Source of the DNA: Metaphire vulgaris
Taxonomy: Eukaryota > Annelida > Clitellata > Crassiclitellata > Megascolecidae
Direction of reading: 5' to 3'
DNA length: 64,000 bases
Assembly (NCBI GenBank): GCA_018105865.1
Contig: JACLAT010000135.1
Span: 37,295 to 101,294, forward strand
Made by a program: the position numbers and the translations under genes. Within the stretch, counting starts at the first letter, position 1; each line of letters opens with the position of its first letter. The notes below the pieces were generated by a model. The model did no database searches and was not told the DNA's origin. It saw only the letters and a program-made list of their open reading frames with translations. This document shows, piece after piece, positions 43,920 to 56,058 of the stretch.

Positions 43920-43939
43920 TCTATGGTGGATAAAAGTAA

Positions 43940-44553
43940 GTAAGATCTATTCTTTTTATTGCGATGACGATAAGTGATGATCTTAAGATGAAGCAGAAAC
44001 ATACTGGCCATATAGTGGCATGGGAATTTCCAGGGCCATTGAGTATAAATAAATTTTTTATGTGACCCAAAGCTGCATAGCTGTTACTGTTTTAGTAACT
44101 TGTCGTAATAGTTTATCTATTGAAATGCACCGTAACTGGACCACAGCTTAACAATAATAAATCAAGTTGAGCATGAATTTTGCAACTGTGGCCAATGAGT
44201 CCCTGAGGTTTGTAATTTCCATGGTCCCATTTTGTGACCCATTTTGTGACCCGTTTTGTGACCCAGTATGCCATTGAGGTGAAGTTGCTGATTCAGAGGC
44301 ATTGATGGAGGAATTACAAAAATATTGTTCTTGATATTTTTGAAACTCTATTATTGCTTGAAATTTTCATGCATACGGTATTTACCGGTAACTGTGCCTA
44401 TCAAGGGTTCTTTGTGTCATCTTTCTTAGCTGAATTTTATTTAGTCTTAAGACTTATCTTGCAGAAGTACTACAGTACTTTAAAGTACTACAGTACTTTA
44501 AAGTGTTGCGATCCATTGGCACTTATTTGTATCAAAACCTTTGAATAAAGACT
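43940..44553. other. Intron or intergenic
   Basis: No coding signal. Includes a CAGTACTTTAAAGTACTACAG local palindrome at about 44468-44505. Confidence 0.4.
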
Positions 44554-44756
44554 CATGGGCGTCCACAGAAATTTTTCCTCCAGAGGGGTGCAAAACATGG
44601 TCTTGTGACAAAGAAATGAAAAAAAATAATTCCCAGATGGGTGCAAAACAGTGCCATGTGATGAAAAGAACAAGTAATTTTATCTTTGTCATAGCTTCAC
44701 AATTTTTCCAGGGGAGTGCAAATGCACCCCCTTGCAACCTCTTCCGGACGCCCATG
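44554..44756. mobile_element. MITE with 8-bp TSD, 203 bp
   Basis: CATGGGCGTCC at the left and GGACGCCCATG at the right. Perfect 8-bp TSDs TAAAGACT (44546-44553 and 44757-44764). The TSD length fits hAT, but the terminus CATGGG is unusual for hAT. The interior is rich in GGGGTGCAAA motifs in both orientations. Confidence 0.88.
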
Positions 44757-45595
44757 TAAAGACTGACTCCTTATTCAAACAATGATGTCAGTTAGGTCCA
44801 CTGTGTTCTGGTCTTGCATTTATTGTAAAATGTAAACCCTGTCATCCCGTAGTTTCCACTGTGTGTGTTTGGCTTGCTCCTTGGCCACTGTGTTTGTCAG
44901 ACATAAAGAACAAAGGCCCCTAGGCACATGACAGGGACGGGAAGTAATTATCCGACTGGGCATCACTTCCATCATTCATACTAGGTTTTTCCACGTGCAG
45001 CAAATACTTTTAACCTGTGGGTGACGTTATGATTAGAGGGTGTCAGAATGTAGGTCACTTGTTTCTAGGGTTGTGTGTGCTTTGGCAACATGTGCCCAGC
45101 ATGTGAATGTTGGTTGAGGATGTCTAGGCAAAGAACTACCACCTCCTACCATTGTAATAAAATTTACTATCCAAACATTTGTGGATTCTGTGAGAGGAAC
45201 ATGCTGAGACCAATGGATAGCACCGGCTGAGGATAGCAAGGATAGCACAAGCTGAGTAATGAGTCATTTTTTCAAGTCTCCCTCTGGCAGAGGCCCATAT
45301 GAATCATTAGGAACACCTGTCCGGTGTATTACCTTTGTGTAACAGTTGCTTTGTTTTACAGGTATAGGATCAGGTCATAATTGCAAAGTTAGCAGTGATA
45401 TGTTAAGCACCTGTTTGGATGACCATATATCTGCAATCTGACAATCATGGTGCAGTTGCAGTTTATTCTGATTGATGAGTCTATTCATATAGTGTCTCCC
45501 TCAGGGAGAGCAATCAATTGTAGACAATTTGGGTGGCAGGTTTTTTGCCAGAAGTTTTAAACTTGCTGCAACTGCCCTCCAAAAACTAAACCTCT

Positions 45596-46005
45596 GCTAC
45601 GTATTAGAAAATTTTCTTCTATGCCAATGGCTATTTTTTGCATATATTGCCATATGGGCAACACATATAGAACATGTTCTTTTACAGGCCTACAACTTTT
45701 GATTTCTTGGGAGGAGCTACTAAATTTTTGAGTTGGGTTGTCCAGAGGGTTAGCTGTTAGCACCTTCTACTGAAATAGGCAGAAATTGCTACGTATTAGA
45801 AAATTTTCTTCTATGTCAATGGCTATTTTTGCCTATAGCCATATGGGCAACACATATAGAACGTATTCTTTTATAGGCCTATAACTTTTGATTTCTTAGG
45901 AGGAGGGACTAAATCTTGGAGTTGGGTGGTCCAGAGGGCTAGCACCCTCTACTGAAATAGGCAGAAATTGCTACATTTTAGAAAATGTTCTTCTATGCCA
46001 ATGTC
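45596..46005. repeat. Tandem duplication, about 190-bp unit, 2.2 copies
   Basis: GCTACGTATTAGAAAATTTT recurs at 45596 and 45788, with a third, diverged start at 45970. The units share ATGGGCAACACATATAGAAC and ACTTTTGATTTCTT. Copies differ by scattered substitutions and small indels. Confidence 0.88.
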
Positions 46006-46925
46006 TAACAAAAGAGGCTTAGACAGACCTGGTGTTGATGGAAAATTAATTTTTTGTTTTGTTGGATTAGTTGGGTAGGCTTAAGTCTACCCTAGCCTTT
46101 AATAAGATCGGCCTATGCTTCCAAGAGCACTGATGGTCTTCAATGATGCCAACTGGTTACATATATTATGACAAGTTGAAATGATGATTTATAACTACGG
46201 TAGCAACTTCATGCTTCACAAGTTTTGTGCAAATATTTGAATTTGCAGAATTTAATTATAATTATCTGTCTGTTCTAAAAGATCATAAAATGCACAGTAA
46301 TGCATTTCTTTGTTGCTGTTTGTGATGCTGTGCAATAATGTCAATGTGATGAAAATATGCTGTGTGCATTGTATTGTTTATTTATTTAGTTATTTATGCA
46401 AGAGTTTATGTGTGTATTTGTGTCAGTTTTGTGAAAACGTAACTACCCTAGTTTCACTGCAGTTTGTCAACGTCATTTTATTCTGAATTTTTTTCTCTTG
46501 GCTGTAGTTTTACTTGATGCAAATTTCACTCATGGGATTGGACAGTGGGCGTAAACCTGCATAGTTCAGTGACAATAATATAGAACGATTGTATATGCAG
46601 CTGTGAAGCATTCATTGGAATAGAGACCGGTAGTGTGTGAGAAACTGTCCTCACCTCCATTTCTCATTCAGTTGTCATTTAGGAACAGCTGAAATGGGAA
46701 GAAAGAGTAGGCCAAGATGGAGTGTGGAAACTTCATGTTCTACAGGGAAGAATAGGTTTGGACTGGAAATGAGGATATAACCTTTAGGAAAAGGACTAGC
46801 TATCAATTTGACAGTTTCATTATATACTTTGCTGGTAATTCAATTTGATGCATGCATAAGCTAAGCTGTCTTTTTCTCGTGAAGTTCTGTGCATAGGAAC
46901 AAAGCGGTCTCCAGTATTATTATGT

Positions 46926-47005
46926 TTAACCCCTTAACTGGGGATCCCAGATATATCTGTCCATTTTACATTGAGTTACAGTTAAATACACGGTTAAGGG
47001 GTTAA
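46926..47005. mobile_element. piggyBac-type MITE, 80 bp
   Basis: TTAACCCCTTAACTGGGG...ACGGTTAAGGGGTTAA with the core GTCCATTTTACATTGAG. TTAA at both outer ends. Nearly identical to the copy at 58308. Confidence 0.93.
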
Positions 47006-47928
47006 ATGCATACGGTATACTGGTAGTGTTCTTAGATCAATGCATTGGGAAAGCAGCAATGATGTGCTTGAATATACCGGTAATGTTCCTAAAACCAACC
47101 AGTTGCACATGTTCGCACAATTGTGTGCCACTGCTTTGTTAGGTATTTTTGTATGTCAGCCTTTCAAAGTAAACGCCGGACTATCAGCTTTGCTGCTTAT
47201 CTCAGGTGTCATACCAGAACACAGCAAGACAGACACCTGACACATTATACAGAAGTCTACATCAAATTCAGACAATTCTAACTTTGTTTTGTTGAATTTG
47301 TGTATGTTTCATGGTAACAAAGTCTCAGATTACCAGTTCTCAGGCATAAATCTTGGCCTTTGGTTGGCTGTCCATAGGATTATTTTATAAATGGGGAGGG
47401 TTGTTTCACTGGAAAGCTTTGACTCTGGTTTCTTCATGTAGAAACGATCATGCATGAGCATTTGAGAAATGCAATTTTCCCATAAAATTCTGAGCTGATC
47501 ATTAATATAAATTGGTGCAGGGTGATTTGGAAAAGAAGCAAATCCAGTTGAACTTCTGAAATGGGATGCTGGATATCTAGAGTGAGAAAGAATTATTGTC
47601 TCGAATTAAGAGGCATCTAGAGCATTCTCTTCCTGTTTAACATCATTAACATAAGTATCTCAGCATTCTGCTCTTGTTTTTGCTCTTTATTTGCATTTTA
47701 ATTGACTTAATAGACTTACAGATACTGTATGCAAGTGGTTTTTGTCTTTTTCTTTCTCCTTTAACCATCAGGGTTTTAAGTGTTTTTATGTAATCAAATA
47801 AAGGGAGTTTTTATTGCATTTTGAAGGTTTCATTTGGCTGTGTTTAGGTATTTTTGGTTATCTGAAGAGTTTCAAAATCTCAGTGCTTCATGCTATCCTC
47901 CGTAGTTCTGCTTCACTGTTTCTCACTG

Positions 47929-48050
47929 ACTGATCTCTGGAATGGCCCCGTCTTTTGCTGACGGATTTGAAGTACCGTCGATTGATACCTTTAGAGTATT
48001 AGAAATGGTGTTATAATAAGTGTGCATGATTATTTTTTTCGTTATTAATT
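47929..48050 (+). repeat. CR1/L2 3' tail copy
   Basis: CTGATCTCTGGAATGGCCC, GAAGTACCGTCGATTGATACC, AGAAATGGTGTTATAATAAG, then TGCAT...TTATT. The same module order as the copies at 49.6, 54.0 and 55.3 kb. Confidence 0.75.
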
Positions 48051-48309
48051 TGATGCATAGGTGAGTGTGTGTTTTTAATTTGTGTCTTTTCTAGGAATGT
48101 GTGTAGCTTTCAGGAGTGTCTCCAAGCTCTGCAGCATTTCAAGACAGCAGAATTCTGTTCTGTATCAGTGCTTGTCTGCCCACCAGATTTTGCTGTTGCC
48201 TTTTTCTTTTTACTCTAGAACAATCTCCCTATAACCTGCTGGATCTTCTAGAAAATTGAGTACTTTATATTTAGTCTTAAAACATCTATTTTTGGTCTTC
48301 TTTTCGTCT

Positions 48310-48430
48310 ATAGCCAGTGATTGATGTCTGGAATTGACCTGATCTTATGCAGATGTATTTACAATAGCATTGATTGATGCCTTACAAAAAGAGGTTGGTG
48401 CTACAGAAATGCATCATAGTATTAGTATTT
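48310..48430 (+). repeat. CR1/L2 3' tail copy, diverged
   Basis: GATGTCTGGAATTGACCTGA, CATTGATTGATGCC, then GGTGCTACAGAAATGCAT. About 300 bp after the previous copy and older. Confidence 0.6.
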
Positions 48431-48579
48431 GTTATTGAAATTCTCTGGTTTTTGATTTTAGGACTTTCAATGTAACTAGCTATTATGACTTATGACTGCA
48501 TGTTCTGTGCTCATTGAATTTTCTCAGGGCTTTGGTTGTGTGATTTTGATAATTCACCATGAATTGATTATGTCTGTGT

Positions 48580-48730
48580 TTTATCCAGGCCTGCTAGGGG
48601 AATTTTCCCCCTAAAACCTCAAAATCCCCCCAAATCTCAGCACTGGCACAAATGTTTGCATTGAACTGTGTCTTTAACCTTCCAGCCAAGTCAATTCCCC
48701 CCACCCCCCAAGGCCTGGAGCCTGGATAAA
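48580..48730. mobile_element. Possible MITE with TTTATCCAGGC termini
   Basis: TTTATCCAGGC and GCCTGGATAAA form an 11-bp inverted repeat around a C-run-rich interior. The flanks show no clear TSD, so the superfamily is unknown. Confidence 0.4.
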
Positions 48731-49166
48731 GCACTGGATTATGTTGTTACATGTACTGTCACAAATGTTGGAAAATAGAAGTGATTACTTTCTTTAGTTT
48801 GACTTGATAGCAATAACAAGTTCTCTCCCAACGTGCATACATGTCCTCTTTGCTCTGGCCACCCACAGATGAAGTATGAAATTAGTGGGGCGGTTTCCCA
48901 TTGCCTTTCTCATATTGCTACCTACTGACCCTAACCCTAACCTTTTCTCATATTGCTACACAGTAGCTAGGGTCAGATTCAGACCCTCTGCCCTCTGATT
49001 GCATGGCAAGAATCCTACCATTACTCCCCCCATGCCTTCACAATTTGACCTAGCTTCACACTTGTGGCATTATGTGTTGGTAAGATTTCTCAATACTTAC
49101 AGTGTAAGTACATGTAATAGCAATAACATTCATGTGATGTGGGGCATTTGTAAGATAATGTGAAAT

Positions 49167-49237
49167 CATGATGATGATGACGACGATGATGATGATGATG
49201 ACGATGATGATGACGATGATGATGATGACGATGATGA
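49167..49237. repeat. (GAT/GAC)n microsatellite
   Basis: Imperfect GATGATGAC repeats. Confidence 0.9.
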
Positions 49238-49569
49238 TTTTTATGCATGTCTCAGTTCTTCTGTTTCATTCTGTCATTGCCCGTTTTGTCATGTTTTATA
49301 TGTTTTTGTTATTATGTAGGCAGATTGCAGGGTGAATCATTCTTAATGGCTGCATTTTTCCATAAAGCTTCAATTATGAATATAATAGCTCAATTGAGTA
49401 ATTTTTCATAAGAATAATTCATGGATCTGTTTGCGCGCTTTCTGTACGTTGCTTGTCGTGTTTTGATAACGCAGTCTGATGGTTTTGGGTAGAGAAATAA
49501 TTCACGGAGAATGTGACAGTGTCCGTCCACTTGTGTGTAATTTCCTGTGGATGATGCTGAGGGGGATTT

Positions 49570-49695
49570 TGTAAGATAATAATAATAATAAATAATAATT
49601 ATGCACTTCTATAGCACCAGTTCTAATACCCAAGGTATCAATCGATGGTACTTCAAAATCAATCCGCAAAAGATCCAGGTCATTCCAGAGATCAG
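49570..49695 (-). repeat. CR1/L2 3' tail copy, minus strand, (TTA)n tail
   Basis: On the minus strand: CTGATCTCTGGAATGACCTG, GAAGTACCATCGATTGATACC, AGAACTGGTGCTATAGAAGT, GCATAATTATTATT. The best preserved of the tail copies. Confidence 0.85.
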
Positions 49696-50442
49696 TCAGA
49701 GGGAGATAATGTGAAATGTGTGATGATGTTTTATTCACAGTTTTATAAATGTTTCAGTATTGGCCAAAGCCGGGTATTACTTAGCATGTTGTAAAATCTT
49801 CAGTAATAAATAGTGATGATTTATGCTAAGGTTTCCAGTAACACCCAAAGTAAACAGTATGAATGTGACTTGATTTTTGGTTGGTTGACTTTGGATTGAG
49901 TGGGATTCAGCATCATGTCCTAAAGCTATGAAGTTAAAACATGGGTCTAGAGAAATGACTGGCAAGGCAGCCTAGACTAATGGTGCAAACCACCTGAGCA
50001 TCTGCTTTGTATCATTTTGTATCATTGGAACTGAAGATTAGCAGGGACTAAGTGCTTAAGATTGAAATTAACAGTGGCAGAGTGGCCCCAACACAAAGAA
50101 AACAAAGACATTGTTGCTGGGCCTAATTAAATCGAATCACCACTGAGTTGTGATACAGACTTTCCGGGGCATTTTGAATAAATAATTATAGTAACTGCTG
50201 TGACATCTACTGACAAACAGAACAGTATCAAGCATATAGGAGCTGAAGATGAGACAGAAAAATACAAAATTGAGGGCTTCAAGTGATACTTTTTCAATAA
50301 TTCAGGTTAAGTTATAGCCTTTGTATGCACTGTATAAGAATAGCAGCAATACACAATTAAACACATACTAACACACGCACACGCATATACTTTATGTGTT
50401 GTACATATGTATATATGTATACCTTTTGTATGTGTGTTTGTG

Positions 50443-50550
<108 letters not shown>

Positions 50551-50604
50551 TACCAGTGTTGAATTATATATTTTCAGTATTCAGTTTGTTGTTATACTTT
50601 GCAG

Positions 50605-50742
50605 AATGGAGAACTGGATGCAGAGACTTTGCAGCATCTGGCATCATGCTATGCAGATCAGCTGAACGTTCCAATAAAAGATGTTCTGGATCGGTTGGAG
50701 GAATTGCAAATGGCTGCATTGTGTCCAGATGCCAGTCACTCA
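50605..50742 (+). CDS. SASH1-like exon (SLY/SASH conserved helix)
   Basis: 138 bp, phase 0-0, acceptor CTTTGCAG, donor TCA/GTAGGT. Reads ETLQHLASCYADQLNVPIKD, then VLDRLEELQ. This matches the conserved helical segment of SASH1 ([20 protein letters not shown], then RMEELRKR), which also recurs before its C-terminal SAM. It lies 6.7 kb after the SAMD5-like exon on the same strand. SASH1 is a scaffold in TLR4/NF-kB and melanocyte signalling. Confidence 0.7.
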
Positions 50743-51629
50743 GTAGGTGTAATCCATGTGGATACTGTTAAGTAAAGATGGTGGTGTGGGGGGGGGTGGA
50801 GAAGGATATATGTTTTTGCAATGATTACTCATTCTCTAATCACTTGCCTGCTTATGCTTGGCTTATGTCAGCATTTCAGAATTTGTTGTGAAGACCATGT
50901 AATGATGTACAAGTTTATGCATCGGGTGATTTGTAAAGGTCTTGTTTACTTTAGTTTACTTTAGACTTATTATACAATTTTGTTTTTTTCCAGGTTTTGG
51001 CATGCTTGTTTGAAGATCAGTTAGAAATAGTGTCTATAAGTTAAAAATTGTTTTGATCTATCCCATTATTCTTCTTTATTGTTTGGTCAATTTTCTGACT
51101 TCAGAGATTATTCGTGGTCGAATATTTCTGCAAATTCTTTTCCAGGACCTATGAGAACAAGTAACCATCAGTTACCATTTAAGATACATCGTGTAATTGA
51201 GGTCTTGTGAAAAGACTAATGAAAAATATTATGAGTAGAAATAATCGAATTTAATTTTCTTTCTTGATCACTCGTTATTTTAGTTTATATAAAAGAGTGG
51301 AAATCAAGTTCAGTTGAGTACAAAAAAGTAAAATCCTATCCATTAGTTATTTTTTATCTGATAGAGAAATCACTGTTTGCAGCTTTCGATGCAAAATAAA
51401 TTCGATGTTGTTGAAGAATCTACAGCAGTCAATGCTTGCACACCAGACATGAACAGACTGACAAATGAAATCCATAGGTGGTAGGTTCTTGACTCATGCT
51501 CCAGATGATGAGGAATGCTTTTCCCTGAAATTATGGCATCATGTGTGTGGCTTAACAGTGATGAATTAATATTGAGAGCAGGATAAATTCTGTGAGTCAC
51601 CCAAATATTGTCTGATTAGATTTGGGGGA
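50743..51629. other. Intron, nothing recognised
   Basis: Short ORFs without domains. No repeat of note apart from the (GA)n that follows. Confidence 0.5.
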
Positions 51630-51641
51630 GGGAGAGAGGGA

Positions 51642-51719
<78 letters not shown>
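51630..51719. repeat. (GA)n microsatellite
   Basis: About 45 GA units. It explains the Glu-Arg ORF across it. Confidence 0.97.
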
Positions 51720-51722
<3 letters not shown>

Positions 51723-53398
51723 CTTCAATGATGCTCTTCTGCCTCATGACAAATCTGAGCAGATAAATCAGCCATCCTGTCAAAGACGATTAACGAAACA
51801 CACATTGTTGGCATTTATTGCTCTTGTTTTCAAGTGCTACAATTCAGTTTTAAAATATGCAAACTGGAATATCTGACAGTGCCCAGGATGGAATTAAATT
51901 CAGAAATTTCAAGTTAAATAACATCCAAGTATTTGACAAGACTTACTGTACACCCCACCACCTAGCCTCTACCTTCTTCCTTTACTCACTCCACTACAGT
52001 GGAGATGTAAGCATTGACTTTGGTTTTTATTCGACATGTACAATTCAATTGGTTGACACCTACAATATTGGATGTAATTTAAGTATGCCTATAAGGCACG
52101 GCATGGTGCTAAATAAGTTTAATTTAAGACCAGCTGTGGTGCTGCAGTAGGGCACTTTAGAGAAGAAGTTTCTTTGATGCTATCGAACGAATGGCTATTT
52201 TGTATTGCCATAGGAACTATGTAGCATATTTGGGTAATGCTTAAGCATTTTAGAAGCTATTTCAGCACTTCCCTCTAGTGCTATATATCAAACATATTTG
52301 TAAGAGCATATAATTATAGTGCAATACAATGCACATTTTGACAGGTGACTATGGCAGTATGAAATGATGATTTCATACTCATAGTACCGTACCTATACAG
52401 GTATGAAGCATATACTCTGCATATTAATGGTTCTGTATAAATTGCTTTTAAGGAAATCTATGGTTCTGTGATAATTATATCTTGATATCTTGTATAAAGT
52501 ATATTTTTATTTTTAAAAAGTATATTTTTTAGTTTTTATGTAATGTATCATGTCTGTATTTCTGTCTTGTGCAACATGTTTGTGAGTGCATAAGGCATTT
52601 TTGATTACAGCGATATTACAGTGGAGATGTATGCGTATCATTCACTTGCTTAAGTAAATAGTAAGAAGTAAGCATTGATTACCGGTATAAGTGAATATTC
52701 GATGAATGATGTCCAAATGTTTAGAGAATAATGACATCGCTATATAACAAACGAGTATGTACTATAGGGGAAGTGTTTGAGGGAAATGTTTTTTTTTGGG
52801 ATGTGATTGAACATTCATACGTCACGTGAACTAGGAATGATTTGTGTTTCCCATAGTCCCTTCAAAGAGTCTTTGTATATGAACAACAATTCTTGTTTCT
52901 CCTTGTCTGTCACATCCATCTCCCGGTTATCGGGTCCGACTGCTGTAGACTCACAGTGGAAATTTTGCCGATATGGAATGACTTTGCACTGGTCTGAACT
53001 GAGGTTTCTCTACTGGAAATCAATGAAAGAGTAAGTAAGTAGCTGGAAGTGGAATACGCGGACAATAATACCCTGCTGCCAGCCGCCAATGTCAGTGGGC
53101 GGTTGACTATGATTGAAACCCGATTTGATGTTGCAGTGAAGAGGAGAGATTACATGTAAAAGGGCAAGCGGATTGTATTTGAATATCCCTCGTTCGGCTA
53201 AGAGGGGATTGATCGATTACTTAATTATGCTGACTTGAAGTATCTTTGGTGGCAGTGAGTGATGGCACTTTTATATAATGCATTGATAATCATCATCACG
53301 CCTGCACTGCCCAGCTGAATGATACAGTATGTTTGGGATTCGAGAGAACTTTTGAGAATTTCCTGTTCAGCCGTATGAATGTTTTTCCTTTTTTGAAG
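51720..53398. other. Intron, one weak exon-like stretch
   Basis: 52857-53028 is open between a CCCATAG acceptor and a GTAAGTAAG donor and reads PFKESLYMNNNSCFSLSVTS, but the peptide matches nothing I know. The rest is AT-rich and featureless. Confidence 0.35.
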
Positions 53399-53508
53399 TC
53401 GGAAGCCGAGCTGGAACCGGAGAGTCCTGGACGGGTCCCTACAGCATGATCAGCGTCTACGGACAGTCTCCACGAAGCGCTCCTCCGCCATTACCTCCGC
53501 TGTCCTCA
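53399..53508 (+). CDS. Candidate exon, Pro/Ser-rich, of the SASH1-like gene
   Basis: A stretch of unusually high GC, bounded by a TTTTTTGAAG acceptor and a possible GTTAGT donor. One open frame reads TGPYSMISVYGQSPRSAPPP, which looks like a real linker. Its phase does not fit the 50605 exon directly, so an exon may be missing between them or another frame may be used. Confidence 0.3.
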
Positions 53509-53662
53509 GTTAGTTGACTTCGTATTTTTATTTCTAACTTTCATTCAGTTGTAATATCTTGCCATGTTGCTAGGCCTATAACCATTTGACTCCAGTTCTG
53601 GTTTGGTTCAGAAGGATGGATGTGGTTTCATTTGATTGTGAAAGACACCCTTTGCTCTAAAG

Positions 53663-53685
53663 CAGTGGTTCTTAAACTGGGTTCG

Positions 53686-53762
<77 letters not shown>

Positions 53763-53846
53763 TACATAAAGAAGGGTTTGGTGAATGTGCATATGAAACT
53801 GGTGGGGTTCGGTACCTCAAACTCAAACAAGTTTTAAGAACGACTG
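53663..53846. mobile_element. hAT-type MITE with internal (AT)n
   Basis: CAGTGGTTCTTAAACT at the left, AGTTTTAAGAACGACTG at the right. The flanking octamers CTCTAAAG and TTTTACAG agree at 5 of 8. The empty site survives in the duplicate at about 54921 (CTTTAAAG). An (AT)n run fills 53689-53757. Confidence 0.8.
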
Positions 53847-53959
53847 TTTTACAGGCTTAAGTTTGTCGATAATAATGTTGAAATGACATTTGTAAGGGTG
53901 AAACTTCAATTTTATTATTATTATTATTGAAGTCTGTAGCATAGCTGATATATCTGGTC

Positions 53960-54054
53960 TTTTAGGGTTAGGATTTGGAGTACCGATTGATGCCTAAGAG
54001 TATCTAAGAGTACTGGTAATAGAAACGGTGCTATAAAAGTGCATAATTATTGCT
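53960..54054 (+). repeat. CR1/L2 3' tail copy
   Basis: CTGGTCTTTTAGGG, GGAGTACCGATTGATGCC, then AGAAACGGTGCTATAAAAGTG and CATAATTATT. It is part of the local duplication. Confidence 0.7.
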
Positions 54055-54105
54055 GATTCTCTAACTGACATGCATATAAACAAGGTCTATGCACTTTGTG
54101 ACATG

Positions 54106-54110
<5 letters not shown>

Positions 54111-54151
<41 letters not shown>
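54111..54151. repeat. (AT)n microsatellite
   Basis: About 20 AT units. Confidence 0.95.
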
Positions 54152-54156
<5 letters not shown>

Positions 54157-54715
54157 TTATCACCTTCCCAGTTCCAACATTTTTGTAGAAACAGGCTGCA
54201 GAATGGCTCTCTTCTCTGGGTTGATTTGTATGCCAGTTGTGAGGTTCCATTGTATGTCGTCTAATCCTTGACTGTGGTTGATTTCGTTCCTCTTGGGTCT
54301 CCAATGAGACTAGGGAAGAGTCTGACTGGATGCACAGTGAGTGCAGATGGGGGGGGGGTGCATTGCAGAGAAGGACATCCTATGAATGCAAACGACCAGT
54401 GGAGTGGATTGGTGGGGGGGTGCTTAACACAAGCAGACTGTTGCATCAGTGGGTTCCTCCCCCCCCTCTCTCTCTCTGTCCCATAGCACTTGCACATTCA
54501 CACCTTGGACCTCAGTAGCAGTGCAAATTTGCAACACTGTTAGAGGTTTTCAGGTGTTTTTATCGTCATTGTCGCTTTCAGCTTTGCCTTTGGTTTCAAG
54601 TTGAGAGGAGATATGTTTGTCTTTTCCACCAAACTGAAGTAATATTTGGGATTATAAAAAAACTTCAGGGTGATGGTATAACAACTTTCCATATGTGCAG
54701 AGCTGCCTGTATCCC

Positions 54716-55072
54716 CCATTACCTCTGCTGTCCTCAGTTAGCTGACTTCTTATTTTTATTCTAACTTTCATTCATTTGTAATATCTTGCCATGTTGCTAG
54801 GCCTATAACCATCTGACTCTATTTTAAAGCCAAGCGGTTCTGGTTTTATTTAGGTTGGTTCAAAAGTATGGTTGTGTATGGTTGTGTATTTGATTCTGTA
54901 AAACGCCCTTTGCTTTAAAGTCACAAGTTTGTCGATAATAATGGTGAAGTGACATTTGTAAAGTTGAGTGAAACTTCAATTGTTGAAGTCTGTAGCATAG
55001 CTGATATAATATTTGTCTGACTGATGCTTTGATTGACCTGGTCTTTTATTATTAGGATTTGGAGTACCATCG

Positions 55073-55135
<63 letters not shown>

Positions 55136-55346
55136 GACAATTTATGAAGTGCAGTACAATAGCCATCAGCCAAAACCAAAACCGTTGTACAGTCAACAGT
55201 CAAATAATGTCATACAATCTTGCAAACAAGTACGTATTTAGGTCTTTAGCACACGCCTCGGGAGAAGTAATCCCGGCCAGGGCATCCGGGAGCGATGACT
55301 AAGATTGATGCCTAAGAGTATCTAGGATTATTAGAAATGGTGCTGA
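54716..55346. repeat. Local duplication, copy 2
   Basis: The counterpart of 53488-54054. It lacks the MITE but carries its own insertion at about 55072-55303 inside the CR1/L2 tail. Confidence 0.85.
55072..55303 (-). mobile_element. Retrotransposon 3' end with (AAT)n tail, nested in a CR1/L2 tail
   Basis: Splits GGAGTACCATCG...ATTGATGCC, which is continuous in copy 1. On the minus strand it runs from GGATGCCCTGGCCGGGATTA to an (AAT)n tail at 55135-55073. The tail orientation shows a minus-strand retroposon, a truncated LINE or a SINE. The flanking GATT-like overlap is too short to call a TSD. Confidence 0.7.
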
Positions 55347-55862
55347 TTGAGCAGAGATGATGTTAGTTACCCGTAAAAAGAAAAAAAGCCACTGTTTGTA
55401 TATTTATTTGCTGTACACATGATTGTCAGTAGATGCTGATATTTTATCCTTGTACTATTAATGATGGTTGACATGGTTGGTATAGCCTGAATTTTCGGCA
55501 AGGTTGGCCATGCAGTCTTTTATGTCCTAGTTGTCACTGCATCTCTGTCAGGATGATGGAAACTGCATGTAAAAACCACGGACATGGTCAGTGTGGACAG
55601 CTCTTAGTGCTGGAATTACTGGGTAATTGCCTGACTGAACATTGGCTGTAAATGTTAATGTTTGCAATCAATAAGCTTAGCAAACATGCAGCATTTTATG
55701 TTGGTGGTCGAATTTGAACAGAATGCATTCTGTATGGCCAACCATTCTCCATTGGTAATGCAGCCATTTTGACTTTGTATCATTAAATAAGCCGGAAGAA
55801 ATTCTTTGGATCATTATATACTAAAAGTCTTTTTTCGTTCATTAACCCTTACTGCTTATATA

Positions 55863-56058
55863 TGAACCCTAACCCTAGCCCTAGCCAATGGCTTAGCCTG
55901 CACTGAGTCAGACGAAATTTTACAGACATAAAGATACATCAATCTATGTCATAAGTGCAAAATTTCATAAGAATATATTCACTCCTTTGAGCACTTTTCA
56001 ACGTTTGCGATTTGCCCTTACTGCTTATATATTAACCCTAACCCTAACCCTAGCCAAT
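55863..56058. repeat. Two short telomere-like (AACCCT)n tracts in a direct repeat
   Basis: CCCTTACTGCTTATATAT followed by AACCCTAACCCTAGCC occurs near 55856-55887 and again near 56016-56055. A single CTAACCCTAACC also occurs near 48931. TTAGGG is the usual metazoan telomere unit. The tracts are very short. Confidence 0.6.

Larger units (their letters stand above)
53488..54054. repeat. Local duplication, copy 1
   Basis: From CATTACCTCCGCTGTCCTCA to GTGCTATAAAAGTGCATAAT, this matches 54716-55346 in order with small differences. Copy 1 contains a MITE (53663-53846) that is absent from copy 2. Confidence 0.85.

Noticed and set aside
52857..53028. Open stretch between a good acceptor and a good donor
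   Set aside because: The peptide matches no known family and its phase does not help to join neighbouring exons. Kept only as a note.
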